Shown: positions 1 through 8,815 of the stretch, piece after piece | Position numbering within the stretch: the stretch's first letter is position 1 | Layout: each line of letters opens with the position of its first letter | NCBI RefSeq assembly: GCF_001913155.1 | Contig: NZ_CP018760.1 | Location: 1,302,001-1,366,000, forward strand | Direction: 5' to 3' | Source of the DNA: Maribacter hydrothermalis | GTDB taxonomy: Bacteria > Bacteroidota > Bacteroidia > Flavobacteriales > Flavobacteriaceae | DNA: 64,000 nt | The notes under the pieces: generated by a model | Databases searched by the model: none | Told to the model about the DNA's origin: nothing | The model's input: only the letters and a program-made list of their open reading frames with translations | Program-made: the position numbers and the translations under genes

Positions 1-294
1 GAATCTTCTTCACTATATAATGTACTGGAATCTACAAAATTGAACAGCCCCGATAAAAACGTAATGGCTGAGTCTTTGGAGACCGATATAAATCAAGTAC
101 TGAATAAAATTCCAGAAAGACAGGGCGATGTTATACGTCTCTTTTTTGGCTTAGGCAATCAACCTGCCATGAGCTTAATAGAAATTGGTGAACTATTCGA
201 TGTTACCAGAGAACGTGTTCGCCAAATTAAGGATAAAGGGCTAAAATCCTTGCGCCGTACTTCTAATACCGAAGTTTTACGTGCCTATCTATAA
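1..294 (+). CDS. rpoD: Primary sigma-70 factor, C-terminal part (5' end outside window)
   Basis: The reading frame is open from the first base and ends with TAA, giving the last 97 residues of a sigma-70 family factor. The visible part covers the end of region 3 and region 4. Region 4 has the helix-turn-helix, with recognition helix TRERVRQIKDKGLKSLRR about 20 residues before the C-terminus, and the preceding IPERQGDVIRLFFGL stretch is typical of RpoD region 4.1. The protein would direct RNA polymerase to housekeeping promoters; in this phylum those carry a -7 box TAnnTTTG, and several such boxes occur in this window. Assignment as the primary rather than an alternative sigma rests on close similarity of this C-terminus to RpoD; regions 1 to 3 are not visible. 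Confidence 0.9.
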   Translation, partial: ESSSLYNVLESTKLNSPDKNVMAESLETDINQVLNKIPERQGDVIRLFFGLGNQPAMSLIEIGELFDVTRERVRQIKDKGLKSLRRTSNTEVLRAYL

Positions 295-398
295 ATTAAA
301 GCTAACCTAAACAGCTAATTACCTCACATAGAGATTATTATTAACACTATTTAAAAATAGTATAACATAAACTTAACATCGCTAATTTGGAGTTGGCG

Positions 399-626
399 AT
401 GCATATGTTATGTTACCGTTTGAAAAACTATTACATGAAATTTATCTACATCAAAAGAAAAAGCACCACGAAAGAACTATATAGAACACGCACCGGACTT
501 ATGAAGGCAAAGGTTACAAATATCACAAAGTATTTTATAGGCATACCGATAAAAACAATACACACATACAAACAAATTTATCAAGGGCGTAAAAATAATG
601 CCATTGAAAAAATGCTATTTATTTAA
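399..626 (+). CDS. Small hypothetical protein
   Basis: This is a 75-codon frame from ATG at 399; an upstream TTG (387) and a downstream ATG (435) are alternative starts. The product is very basic, with a central stretch GLMKAKVT..KYFIGIPIKT followed by HTYK. It resembles, from memory only, small uncharacterised flavobacterial proteins that keep a KYFLGIP-like core, but I cannot name a family or function. There is no signal peptide or clear membrane segment. It lies alone between the sigma factor gene and the proline operon on the same strand, 44 bases before proC. The C-terminal end is AT-rich and may be shortened relative to relatives. It could be a decayed gene. Confidence 0.4.
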   Translation: MHMLCYRLKNYYMKFIYIKRKSTTKELYRTRTGLMKAKVTNITKYFIGIPIKTIHTYKQIYQGRKNNAIEKMLFI

Positions 627-670
627 TGATTTTATCAAACATACATTATCCAATAATTTAAATTGAATTC

Positions 671-1486
671 ATGAAAATACTAGTAATAGGAGCCGGCAAC
701 ATGGGATTGACTTATGCTGAAGGCATGTCCAAATCAAAATTACTTAAGAAAAGAAACATAATGGTACTCGATACTTCAGAGGAAAAACTGGAAGAACTAC
801 ACGAGAATCCGCAGTTTGATGCTTTTGATGATTTAAAGAAATGTGCCCCAGAGGCAGATATCATTTTTATAGCGGTAAAACCGTATCATGCAGAGAGTGT
901 ATTTTTAAAGTTGAATCCGCTAGTAAAACCTGGACAAATTGTTATTTCGATTATGGCAGGGGTAACTATGGAAACGATTAAAAATCTTACGGGTCTTACA
1001 AAAATTGTGCGTGCCATGCCAAATCTACCGGCGCAGATCGGTAAAGGATTAACTTCTTTTGTCGCATCTAAAGACGTTACAAGAATTGAACTTTTAACCA
1101 TAGAAAGTCTTTTGGACACGACAGGAAAATCTGTGCTGGTTAGTGACGAGAATTTTATTGATGCTTCAACAGGAATTTCTGGTAGTGGCCCTGCATATGT
1201 TTTCTATTTCATGCAAAGCATGATGGAGGCAGCCTTAAAAATGGGCTTCACCCCTAAAGTTTCAAAAGTATTGGTAGCCCAGACATTTACGGGTGCAATA
1301 GAACTTTTTAACCAAAACGAACTTTCCCCAAATTCTTGGATGGATAAAGTTGCCAGTAAAGGCGGCACCACACGTGCAGCGTTAGATTCTATGGAAAACA
1401 ATAATGTAGGAGAATTAATTAAAGAAGCCGCGTTCGCAGCATTTGAACGTGCAGTTGAACTTGGAAAAGAAAAAGTACATGTATAA
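671..1486 (+). CDS. proC: Pyrroline-5-carboxylate reductase
   Basis: ProC catalyses the last step of proline synthesis, NAD(P)H-dependent reduction of pyrroline-5-carboxylate to proline in the cytoplasm. The 271-residue product has the N-terminal Rossmann nucleotide site GAGNMG at residues 7-12, and the C-terminal dimerisation and catalytic helices beginning SGSGPAYVFYFMQSMMEAA near residue 173, followed by SKGGTTRAALDSM, the ProC signature. Length matches the family (about 265-280). The ATG at 671 is directly preceded by an AT-rich leader with no strong ribosome site, usual in this phylum. It overlaps proB by 8 bases, so the three proline genes are almost certainly one transcript. Confidence 0.95.
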   Translation: MKILVIGAGNMGLTYAEGMSKSKLLKKRNIMVLDTSEEKLEELHENPQFDAFDDLKKCAPEADIIFIAVKPYHAESVFLKLNPLVKPGQIVISIMAGVTMETIKNLTGLTKIVRAMPNLPAQIGKGLTSFVASKDVTRIELLTIESLLDTTGKSVLVSDENFIDASTGISGSGPAYVFYFMQSMMEAALKMGFTPKVSKVLVAQTFTGAIELFNQNELSPNSWMDKVASKGGTTRAALDSMENNNVGELIKEAAFAAFERAVELGKEKVHV

Positions 1487-2267
1487 ACAGAAAATAGTAA
1501 TAAAGGTAGGCACCAACGTTATGACCAATAAGGACAATCGTATAGTGAGACCGGTATTACGAAATTTGGTACAACAGATTGCAGAATTATATGAACAAGA
1601 TATTTTAACCGTACTGGTTTCTTCGGGCTCTGTAATTGCAGGTCGTGAGGTGTTGGGTGCATCAAGTATTGAAAACGACACCCAGCGCAGGCAGGTTTAT
1701 TCTGCCATTGGGCAACCTCGTATGATGCGATTATACTATAATATTTTTCATGATTATGGTATGAAATGCGCACAGGTACTGCCCACAAAACGAGATTTTA
1801 CTCCCGGTGTACATAGACAGAATATGATTAATTGCGTTGAAGGGTTATTGTCCGAAGGGGTAATACCCATCGCAAATGAAGATGATGCCGTTTCGGTTAC
1901 CATGAGCATGTTTTCAGATAATGATGAGCTTGCCAGCTTAATTGCTCAGCTTATCGATGCCGACAAGCTGATTATCTTAACAGATATCGACGGACTTTAT
2001 ACGGGGCACCCAAACGCAGAAAGTAGTGATCTTATAACACATGTAAATCCCGAAGAAAATCTAGATAAGTTTATTCAGGACAATAATAAAAAAGCTGGCG
2101 AAGGCCGTGGTGGCATGGGTTCTAAATTGGATTACGCCCAACAGGCAGCCGCCAAAAACATCCCAACTTATATTGCAAACGGTAAAAAAGACCGTACCAT
2201 TATTGATATTATAGAAGGAAAAAATGTGGGTACAAAAGTAACCCTAGAAGAAAAAGCAGAAGCATAA
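1479..2267 (+). CDS. proB: Glutamate 5-kinase, short form without PUA domain
   Basis: ProB phosphorylates glutamate to gamma-glutamyl phosphate, the first and usually proline-inhibited step of proline synthesis. The start is the ATG at 1479, inside the end of proC; an in-frame TTG further upstream gives an implausible extension. The 262-residue product holds only the amino acid kinase fold: KVGTN near the N-terminus, VSSGSVIAGREVLG for substrate binding, IANEDDAV, LTDIDGLYTGHP and the GRGGMGSKLDYAQQAA nucleotide region. The C-terminal RNA-binding-like PUA domain of E. coli ProB (367 residues) is absent, as in many Bacteroidota. It overlaps proA by one base (TAATG). Confidence 0.93.
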   Translation: MYKQKIVIKVGTNVMTNKDNRIVRPVLRNLVQQIAELYEQDILTVLVSSGSVIAGREVLGASSIENDTQRRQVYSAIGQPRMMRLYYNIFHDYGMKCAQVLPTKRDFTPGVHRQNMINCVEGLLSEGVIPIANEDDAVSVTMSMFSDNDELASLIAQLIDADKLIILTDIDGLYTGHPNAESSDLITHVNPEENLDKFIQDNNKKAGEGRGGMGSKLDYAQQAAAKNIPTYIANGKKDRTIIDIIEGKNVGTKVTLEEKAEA

Positions 2268-3466
2268 TGAAGATAATTTCAACAGAAGTAAAAAACAAGG
2301 TTTTAAATAGCATGATGCGACTTTTGGATGACAACCGAAGTAACATTCTCGATGCTAATAAAAAAGATTTAGATCTTTTCAAGAAAGATGACCAAGCAAT
2401 GTATGATAGACTTATCGTGACAAACTCAAAAATTGATGGTATGATAGGATCTATTAAAGAAGTAATGTCTCAAGATGACCCTGTAGGCAAAATCATTTCT
2501 ACCCAAAATTTGGAAAACGGATTGGATATCACCAACAAAACGGCTCCTTTTGGAACCATTATGATAATTTATGAGTCTCGCCCAGATGTAACCATCGAAG
2601 CTGCAGTACTTGCCTTTAAAGCAAATAACAAGATACTTTTAAAAGGCGGCAAAGAGGCATTGTACAGTAATACCATTCTCGTAGAACTTTGGCACAAGGC
2701 TCTTGAAGAAAACGGACTCCCTAAAGAGTACATACAGCAGTTGACCAAGAATAGGGAGGAAACGCAAGAGTTCTTGAGAAACCCTACAGAAAAACTTGAT
2801 CTTATTGTTCCTAGAGGTGGTGAACGTTTAATCAATTTTGTAAAGGAACATGCCAAATGTGCGGTGCTTGTAAGTGGAAGAGGCAACAACTTCTTATTTG
2901 TTGATAAAGAGGCAGATTGGGAAAAAAGTGTGAAAGTTATCATGAATGCTAAAACCGAAAAAATATCTGCTTGTAATGCTTTGGATAAGATATTGATCAA
3001 TGCCAATATTGAAAATTATGAGAAGAAATTGACAGATATTTATCAACTTTTAAGCGCAAAAGGGGTAGAAACTTTAGTTGATGCAGATGTTAATTCCGTT
3101 CTTACAAATGCACAACAAATTAAAGATGATGCTATTTGGAAAGAAGAATTTTTAGCCATGAAATGCTGCTTGGGATCTGTTGATTCACTAGATGAAGCAG
3201 TTGAAAAAATAAACGATAATTCCGGAGGGCATTCCGCTACAATTATGACATCGAATAAAGATACCGCCATGCAGTTCATGGAAGAGGTAGATTGTGCTGC
3301 AGTTTACCAAAATGCGTCAACGCGTTTTACCGATGGTGGGCAAATGGGTGTAGGTGCGGAACTAGCTATTAGTACTGATAAATTGCATCACCGAGGACCA
3401 TTAGGGCTGAAGCAATTAGTGACTAACAAGTATTACATTTTTGGTGATGGTCAAATTCGCGAATAG
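2267..3466 (+). CDS. proA: Gamma-glutamyl phosphate reductase
   Basis: ProA reduces gamma-glutamyl phosphate with NADPH to glutamate semialdehyde, which cyclises to the ProC substrate. The 399-residue product is an aldehyde dehydrogenase-fold enzyme. Visible markers are APFGTIMIIYESRPDVT near residue 92, the LKGGKEA cofactor loop, VPRGGERLINFV, the catalytic cysteine in ISACNALDKILI near residue 237, and the C-terminal AVYQNASTRFTDGGQMGVG and HHRGPLGLKQL stretches. Length is slightly below E. coli ProA (417). It is the third gene of the proC-proB-proA operon and is followed after 34 bases by ablB on the same strand. Confidence 0.95.
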   Translation: MKIISTEVKNKVLNSMMRLLDDNRSNILDANKKDLDLFKKDDQAMYDRLIVTNSKIDGMIGSIKEVMSQDDPVGKIISTQNLENGLDITNKTAPFGTIMIIYESRPDVTIEAAVLAFKANNKILLKGGKEALYSNTILVELWHKALEENGLPKEYIQQLTKNREETQEFLRNPTEKLDLIVPRGGERLINFVKEHAKCAVLVSGRGNNFLFVDKEADWEKSVKVIMNAKTEKISACNALDKILINANIENYEKKLTDIYQLLSAKGVETLVDADVNSVLTNAQQIKDDAIWKEEFLAMKCCLGSVDSLDEAVEKINDNSGGHSATIMTSNKDTAMQFMEEVDCAAVYQNASTRFTDGGQMGVGAELAISTDKLHHRGPLGLKQLVTNKYYIFGDGQIRE

Positions 3467-3500
3467 CAAACGGAGTAACCATAATTGAAAATCGAAATTT

Positions 3501-4355
3501 ATGTTCGAAATAATTGAAAACATAGGTGGGGCCTTAGTTTACCATGGTAACATGCATAAGCGTATCTATTTCTCTGAAAATGATAACGTTGATTTAGATA
3601 AACTGCTACTTAAAATGAAAGATCTTGCCAAAAAGAAACAGTATGAAAAAATTCTTGGCAAAGCATCTGAAAAGGGGGTAAACGTATTAAGATCAAAAGG
3701 TTTTACAGTAGAAGCCAAAATTCCGGGTCTTTATAACGGCACAATCGATGGTTATTTTCTAGCGGAATACACCAATGAAGAACGCCATTCAAATGATGAA
3801 AGAATAAGCAAGACTATAGCTACGGTCAAGACTATTGCAAAGGCTGCCAACAAGGCTAATTCCGATTCGCATTTTCAAATGCCAGATGAACTTACTATAA
3901 ATAAACTTTCTACAGTAGATTTTGACACACTTGAAGATTTGCACAAAAAGGCATACAAATACCATCCGCACCAAATTAAAAATGCGGACTATTTTTCAAA
4001 GTTGAAAGATTTAAACCATCAGTATTACGGCCTTTTTCAAAATGGAGAATTGCTAGTATCGGCAATTCTTGCCGTAAATTCAAGAGAATACAATGTAGAG
4101 ATTGTTGATTTTGTAACGCACCCAGATTATAGAGGTCAGAACCTTTCGTATTTCTTAGTGCAAGACATTAAAAAAAGAATGGATAAACTAGGATGCAAAA
4201 CCATTTATACCATGGTAAGATCAACGTCTTACGGACTCAATATTACCTTTAGTAAACATGGGTTTATACTAGCCGGCACCTTAACTAATAATTGTATGGT
4301 TAGAGATTCTATGGAAAGTATGAATGTTTGGTATTTTAAAAACGATCAATCATAA
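3501..4355 (+). CDS. ablB: Putative beta-lysine N-acetyltransferase
   Basis: AblB acetylates beta-lysine at the epsilon nitrogen to make N-epsilon-acetyl-beta-lysine, an osmolyte first known from methanogens. The 284-residue product has the AblB-type N-terminal half (HGNMHKRIYF, then KGFTVEAKIPGLYNGTIDGY near residues 74-93) and a C-terminal GNAT domain with the acetyl-CoA loop HPDYRGQNLSYFLVQDI near residue 213. The family assignment rests on that two-part architecture. Its usual partner, lysine 2,3-aminomutase (AblA), is not in this window. It sits 34 bases downstream of proA and is closed by a hairpin at 4408, so joint expression with proline synthesis is likely. Another GNAT substrate cannot be excluded. 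Confidence 0.75.
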   Translation: MFEIIENIGGALVYHGNMHKRIYFSENDNVDLDKLLLKMKDLAKKKQYEKILGKASEKGVNVLRSKGFTVEAKIPGLYNGTIDGYFLAEYTNEERHSNDERISKTIATVKTIAKAANKANSDSHFQMPDELTINKLSTVDFDTLEDLHKKAYKYHPHQIKNADYFSKLKDLNHQYYGLFQNGELLVSAILAVNSREYNVEIVDFVTHPDYRGQNLSYFLVQDIKKRMDKLGCKTIYTMVRSTSYGLNITFSKHGFILAGTLTNNCMVRDSMESMNVWYFKNDQS

Positions 4356-4407
4356 ATTACTCCAATTTAGGTGATATACTGAATAGCTACCGATTCTCAA
4401 AATTTTG

Positions 4408-4454
4408 AAAAGTGTTGATTCTTATATGGTTACCCACATGAGGTTAACACTTTT
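4408..4454 (+). terminator. Rho-independent-like terminator after ablB
   Basis: AAAAGTGTT (4408-4416) pairs with AACACTTTT (4446-4454). A second stem inside the loop pairs CTTATATG with CACATGAG, and the right arm runs into a T-rich tail. It fits the end of the proCBA-ablB transcript. Confidence 0.6.
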
Positions 4455-4548
4455 TATTTATTGTCTCATTTTATGACAATAATTCTTTGATTAGATAAAT
4501 TTTTATGCTTTATTTGAAAAACGCATTTAAATTTCACCTCTCTAATCC

Positions 4549-5247
4549 ATGAAAGGCCCTGATAATAAGAACTTCATTCCTAACCTTTCTTTTGATTGTG
4601 TCATTTTTGGATTCAATGGAAAATTGCTTAAAATACTTATTTTAGAATACCACAATACAGGACTATTTGCCCTACCTGGTGGCTTTATTGAAGTAGGTCA
4701 AAGTTTAGAAGAGGCAGTAAAAAAAGGAGTAGAAGAAAGAACAGGTTTAAAAAATGTATTTCTTGATCAATTTCAAGTATTTGGAAACTTAGAACGTTCT
4801 GACCCTGAAGCAATGCGCCGCATTTTGAAAGGCAATAATAAAAATTTAAATGAAAATAATTGGATGCTGGACCGTTTTATTACAGTAGGGCATTATGCCT
4901 TAATCAACTACGAAAAAGTAACTCCTAAACCAGACCATTTATCTGATAGTATTGGTTGGTATGCCATTGATGAATTACCTAGATTAATGATGGATCATAA
5001 TGAAATTGCCAATAAGGCGCTACAAGTTCTTCGAAATAATTTGAGTGAAAAATTAATTGGTATGAACCTGCTTCCTCAAAAATTTACTATGAAAGAACTA
5101 CAATCGGTATTCGAAGCAGTACTTGACCAGAACCTTAGACGCACCACTTTTCAACGAAAAATGCTATCATTAGATATATTAGAACGACACGAAAAACTAT
5201 TTCAAGGTAAAGCCCATAAAGCTCCATACCTGTATAGTTTTAAATAA
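4549..5247 (+). CDS. Nudix-fold transcriptional regulator (NrtR/AraR-like)
   Basis: The 232-residue protein has an N-terminal Nudix fold (about residues 12-145) and a C-terminal winged-helix region (about 150-232, with FTMKELQSVFEAVL and LRRTTFQRKML). This is the architecture of NrtR-family regulators, which in Bacteroidota include sugar-responsive members such as AraR. The Nudix box GGFIEVGQSLEEAVKKGVEE is degenerate: the arginine and first glutamate of the REUxEE core read KG, so hydrolysis of a nucleoside diphosphate is unlikely and ligand sensing is more plausible. It stands 40 bases before an exported sugar isomerase-like gene and an esterase gene on the same strand, which are its most likely targets. 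The ligand is unknown. Confidence 0.8.
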   Translation: MKGPDNKNFIPNLSFDCVIFGFNGKLLKILILEYHNTGLFALPGGFIEVGQSLEEAVKKGVEERTGLKNVFLDQFQVFGNLERSDPEAMRRILKGNNKNLNENNWMLDRFITVGHYALINYEKVTPKPDHLSDSIGWYAIDELPRLMMDHNEIANKALQVLRNNLSEKLIGMNLLPQKFTMKELQSVFEAVLDQNLRRTTFQRKMLSLDILERHEKLFQGKAHKAPYLYSFK

Positions 5248-5287
5248 ACAGTATACATTCAACATAACCCTTAAAACAACAACTATA

Positions 5288-6166
5288 ATGAAAAAATCAT
5301 CATTGAACAACATTCTAAAATGCCTCGTAATTACCCTATTTTTGGGTAGTACCCTTACTTCGTACGCACAAAAAAAATTAGGAGGCCTTGCCTTGTATAC
5401 GGTAAGAGACGATATGGGCACTAACGCCAAAGCCACATTACAAGCGGTTTCTGATGCTGGTTATAAAAATATTGAGGCTGCTGGTTATGCTGATGGAAAA
5501 TTCTATGGAATGACACCTAATGATTTTAAGGATTTACTAAAATCTTTAAAGCTTAAACCTATAAGCACACACCAAGGGTCGGTGACATTAGAAAATGCCG
5601 ACCAAATGATGGCCGATGTTAAAGCTGCAGGTTTCAAATATTTTGTAATACCTGTACCGCCAATGGGCATGTTTACTTTTAACCAAGAAAACAGAACTAT
5701 GGGCATGACAGGTTCAATAGAAGATTTGGCTAAAATATTAACCACATTAGGAGAAAAAGCAAATAATGCCGGTTTAAAATTATTGTACCATAACCATGAT
5801 TTTGAATTTAAAAAGAACGCTGATGGCATTGTTCCTATTGACTATCTTTTAGAAAATGTTGATCCTAAATTATTAAATTTTCAAATGGATTTATATTGGG
5901 TAACCAAAGCAGAAGCGAACCCAATTGCATATTTCAACAAATACCCAGGGCGTTTTAAAATTTGGCATGTTAAAGATATGGATGACCAAGGTAGATTTGC
6001 CCCAGTTGGGAAGGGAAACATCAATTTCAAAAATATCCTGGACAACAAAGAGCTATCCGGTATGAAATATTATATGGTTGAACAGGATATGACTTTCGAC
6101 GGATTAAAACCATTAGAAGCTATTAAAATTAGTCATGACGGATTAGAAGAAATTGGTTTTAAATAG
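5288..6166 (+). CDS. Exported sugar isomerase/epimerase-like TIM-barrel protein
   Basis: The 292-residue protein starts with a signal peptide (cleavage expected after SYAQ near residue 28) and continues as an AP-endonuclease-2/xylose isomerase-like TIM barrel. Likely metal or substrate residues lie in YHNHDFEF (near residue 162), FQMDLYWV, IWHVKDMD and the C-terminal MVEQDM. Such periplasmic barrels in Bacteroidota act on sugars or keto-glycosides; the exact reaction is not readable here. It follows the Nudix regulator by 40 bases and precedes the esterase gene by 24 bases, so a three-gene unit is likely. The inference is extracytoplasmic processing of a carbohydrate or a glycosylated, esterified compound. 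Confidence 0.8.
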   Translation: MKKSSLNNILKCLVITLFLGSTLTSYAQKKLGGLALYTVRDDMGTNAKATLQAVSDAGYKNIEAAGYADGKFYGMTPNDFKDLLKSLKLKPISTHQGSVTLENADQMMADVKAAGFKYFVIPVPPMGMFTFNQENRTMGMTGSIEDLAKILTTLGEKANNAGLKLLYHNHDFEFKKNADGIVPIDYLLENVDPKLLNFQMDLYWVTKAEANPIAYFNKYPGRFKIWHVKDMDDQGRFAPVGKGNINFKNILDNKELSGMKYYMVEQDMTFDGLKPLEAIKISHDGLEEIGFK

Positions 6167-6190
6167 ACTTCCAAACTTCAAATTATAATT

Positions 6191-7816
6191 ATGAAAAATT
6201 TTATTTCATTAATGGCCTTAATGGTCGTAATAATACTTAATACAAACGTTTCTGCACAAGATGTAGTGCTCACCGGTACGCAAGTTCCAGCTACGAATAC
6301 CGAATTTGGACAAATACGTGGATATATTCACAATAACATTACCACTTACAAAGGAATTCCGTACGCACAAGCAAAACGTTTTGAAACTGCTCAGAGTCCT
6401 ACAAAATGGGAAGGTGTAAAAAGTACCACCATGTATGGGCCGGTTGCCCCCTTAGTTAACCCTACTATTTCAATACAAGATGAATCTGAATTTGTTTTTG
6501 ACCATGACTGGGGGTTCCCAAATGAAGATTGCCTGAGTTTAAATGTATGGACACCAGAAGCATCGACCGCAAAAAAGAGACCTGTATTATTTTGGATTCA
6601 TGGTGGCGGATTCACTACTGGTTCTAGTCATGAACTTCCTTCTTACGACGGTGAAAATCTTGCTAAAAAAGGTGATGTGGTAGTTGTATCAATTAATCAC
6701 CGACTAAATGTTTTAGGATTCTTAGATTTATCAGCTTACGGCGAGAAATACAAGCATTCTGCAAACAACAGTATTTTAGATATGGTAAAGGCGCTAGAAT
6801 GGGTTAAAAACAATATAGAAAATTTTGGCGGCGACCCAAATAATGTGACCATTTTTGGTCAATCGGGTGGTGGTGCAAAAGTTACCACGCTAATGTCAAT
6901 GCCTAAAGCCAAAGGTTTGTTTCATAAAGCTATTAACCAAAGTGGTTCCTTTAGAACAGCTATGTTAGAAAAAGAAGATACACAAGCTATTGCATCAGAA
7001 ACGTTGAACATTTTGGGTTTAAATGATACCAATGTAGATGAAATTCAAAATATTCCTTTTGAAAAATTGGCGGAAGCAAGTAGTAAAGCTTTAGCTGTTG
7101 TTGCCGAAAAAATGAAAGCGGCCGGCAAACCTGTTATAGGTTTTGGACTTAATTGGGGACCAAGTAGAGATGGTATTGACCTGCCTTATCAATTAAGCTC
7201 ACCACAAGCATTGGCCTTATCAAAAGATATCCCGTTAATGTTGGGTACCGCAAAGAACGAATTTGCCCCTTTTGCCAATATGCGATTTATAGGAGCATCA
7301 GAAGAAACCATAATGAAGCATATTCAAGATACTTATAAGGATAAAGCAGACGACTACGTTAATGCCGTAAAAAAAGCGTATCCCAACGATACAGATCCAA
7401 AAGATTTGCTTGATGTAGACACCATGTTTAGACCTGGTGCAGTAATGCAAGCGAATGAAAAATCAGCACTGGCTGGTGGCGCACCTGTATTTATGTACCT
7501 CTTTACATGGCAATCTCCTGTTTTTGATGGTAAATATAAAGCCCTACATTGTATGGAACTGCCTTTTGTATTTGACAATATTAATCTTGCAAATCATATG
7601 ACGGGTGGTGGAAAAGAAGCTCATGATCTTGCTGAAAAAATGAGTGGTGCTTGGTTGAATTTTGCTAAAACAGGAAATCCAAATTATAAAAATCTTCCTG
7701 AGTGGCCTTCCTATACTTGTAAAAATACCGCGACTATGCATTTCAATAATAAATGTGAAGTTAAACCACAATTAGATAAAGAGCTTTTTGAATTAGTTAG
7801 TCAGGCCCCTGATTAA
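6191..7816 (+). CDS. Exported type B carboxylesterase
   Basis: This 541-residue alpha/beta-hydrolase belongs to the carboxylesterase type B (para-nitrobenzyl esterase, cholinesterase-like) family. A signal peptide ends near VSAQ (residue 23). The nucleophile serine is in FGQSGGGAK near residue 225, the oxyanion region in WIHGGGFTTGSS, the acid in GTAKNEFAPF, and the catalytic histidine in ALHCMELPFVF, all in the expected order. NEDCLSLNVWTP is a further family marker. It would cleave carboxylic esters in the periplasm or outside the cell. It is the last gene of the unit with the TIM-barrel protein and the Nudix regulator; a terminator follows at 7879. The physiological ester is unknown. Confidence 0.88.
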   Translation: MKNFISLMALMVVIILNTNVSAQDVVLTGTQVPATNTEFGQIRGYIHNNITTYKGIPYAQAKRFETAQSPTKWEGVKSTTMYGPVAPLVNPTISIQDESEFVFDHDWGFPNEDCLSLNVWTPEASTAKKRPVLFWIHGGGFTTGSSHELPSYDGENLAKKGDVVVVSINHRLNVLGFLDLSAYGEKYKHSANNSILDMVKALEWVKNNIENFGGDPNNVTIFGQSGGGAKVTTLMSMPKAKGLFHKAINQSGSFRTAMLEKEDTQAIASETLNILGLNDTNVDEIQNIPFEKLAEASSKALAVVAEKMKAAGKPVIGFGLNWGPSRDGIDLPYQLSSPQALALSKDIPLMLGTAKNEFAPFANMRFIGASEETIMKHIQDTYKDKADDYVNAVKKAYPNDTDPKDLLDVDTMFRPGAVMQANEKSALAGGAPVFMYLFTWQSPVFDGKYKALHCMELPFVFDNINLANHMTGGGKEAHDLAEKMSGAWLNFAKTGNPNYKNLPEWPSYTCKNTATMHFNNKCEVKPQLDKELFELVSQAPD

Positions 7817-7878
7817 CAAAAAAGGAAAATACATATAACAAAAGCTTATAAATAATAATTACCAAACAACGAAGATTG

Positions 7879-7904
7879 CCCCATTAAGATTTTTCTTTTT
7901 GGGG
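7879..7904 (+). terminator. Rho-independent terminator after the esterase gene
   Basis: CCCCA at 7879-7883 pairs with TGGGG at 7900-7904; an inner AAG/CTT extension and two mismatches complete the stem. It is followed by TTTTCTTTTTT. Position and T tract fit termination of the esterase transcript. Confidence 0.65.
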
Positions 7905-8015
7905 TTTTCTTTTTTAAGTACTTTCTCAATAAACCTTTCACCACAAAAACTGTCTTAATCACTTGAAAAAAACATCTGTTTTTTTACATGAACACCAAAT
8001 TTTAAAAAGTAAGGA

Positions 8016-8528
8016 ATGAAAATGACTACCGGTTTACGTATGAGAATTATTCATCGTTATTTAGGCTTCTTTTTAGCTGGCATAATGGCAATGTATTCTA
8101 TAAGCGGCATTTTAATGATTTTTAGAGATACCGATTTTTTAAAGAATGAAAAAATTACAGAAAAACAACTTAATCCCAATTTGGAATCTGGTGAACTAAG
8201 CGGTGCTTTACGTATAAAAGGTGGTGTAAAACCAGATAGAACAGAAGGTGATATCATCTATTTTCAACAAGGGGAATATAATTCTTTAACCGGAATGGCA
8301 AAAGTAAAGAAAATGGAACTCCCTATTATTTTAAGCAAAATGGAGCATCTGCACAAAGCTACTACAGATAGCCCTGTTTATTGGTTGAATATATTTTTTG
8401 GACTCTCATTACTCTTTTTTGTGGTATCTTCATTCTGGATGTTTATGCCACAAACTTCCGTTTTTAAAAAAGGCCTTTATTTTACATTAGGCGGTATGAT
8501 ATTGACTATTATTCTATTGTTCGTATAA
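8016..8528 (+). CDS. PepSY-associated membrane protein
   Basis: The 170-residue protein resembles short PepSY/PepSY_TM proteins of Bacteroidota. The N-terminal segment HRYLGFFLAGIMAMYSISG is a membrane helix with the histidine and arginine typical of this family. A roughly 80-residue extracytoplasmic PepSY-like stretch follows (GELSGALRIKG, then EYNSLTGMAKV and the KMEHLHKATT motif), and two more helices end the protein. Such proteins often occur with iron or haem uptake or with redox functions; nothing here decides between them. ATG codons at 8016 and 8022 both fit. The gene is isolated, with a terminator upstream and almost 290 non-coding bases downstream. Confidence 0.7.
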   Translation: MKMTTGLRMRIIHRYLGFFLAGIMAMYSISGILMIFRDTDFLKNEKITEKQLNPNLESGELSGALRIKGGVKPDRTEGDIIYFQQGEYNSLTGMAKVKKMELPIILSKMEHLHKATTDSPVYWLNIFFGLSLLFFVVSSFWMFMPQTSVFKKGLYFTLGGMILTIILLFV

Positions 8529-8815
8529 AAATACAAGTTTCATAAATTTTAATTGCTTGAAAATATTTTTTTAAGTCGTTTTAGTATTTATCTTATTGAT
8601 ACATAGAAATTATTTACGGAATTTATCCTTTTCATTATTTAGGAATATACAACCACACCAAACTTTCTAATAACAAAAAAACAATTCTAATCTATATTTA
8701 AAAATGATTAAAAAAGTAACGAATTCTTATCTACATTGCAGTCTCAAAACATGCATATTACGTAAATACATTTCGTTAATAATTTAAAAAATAACTGACG
8801 CTCAATTACTTCGTT

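Noticed and set aside
2569..3006. 145-codon reading frame on the minus strand inside proA
   Set aside because: It is fully antisense to a clear ProA coding region and has no recognisable domain or start context.
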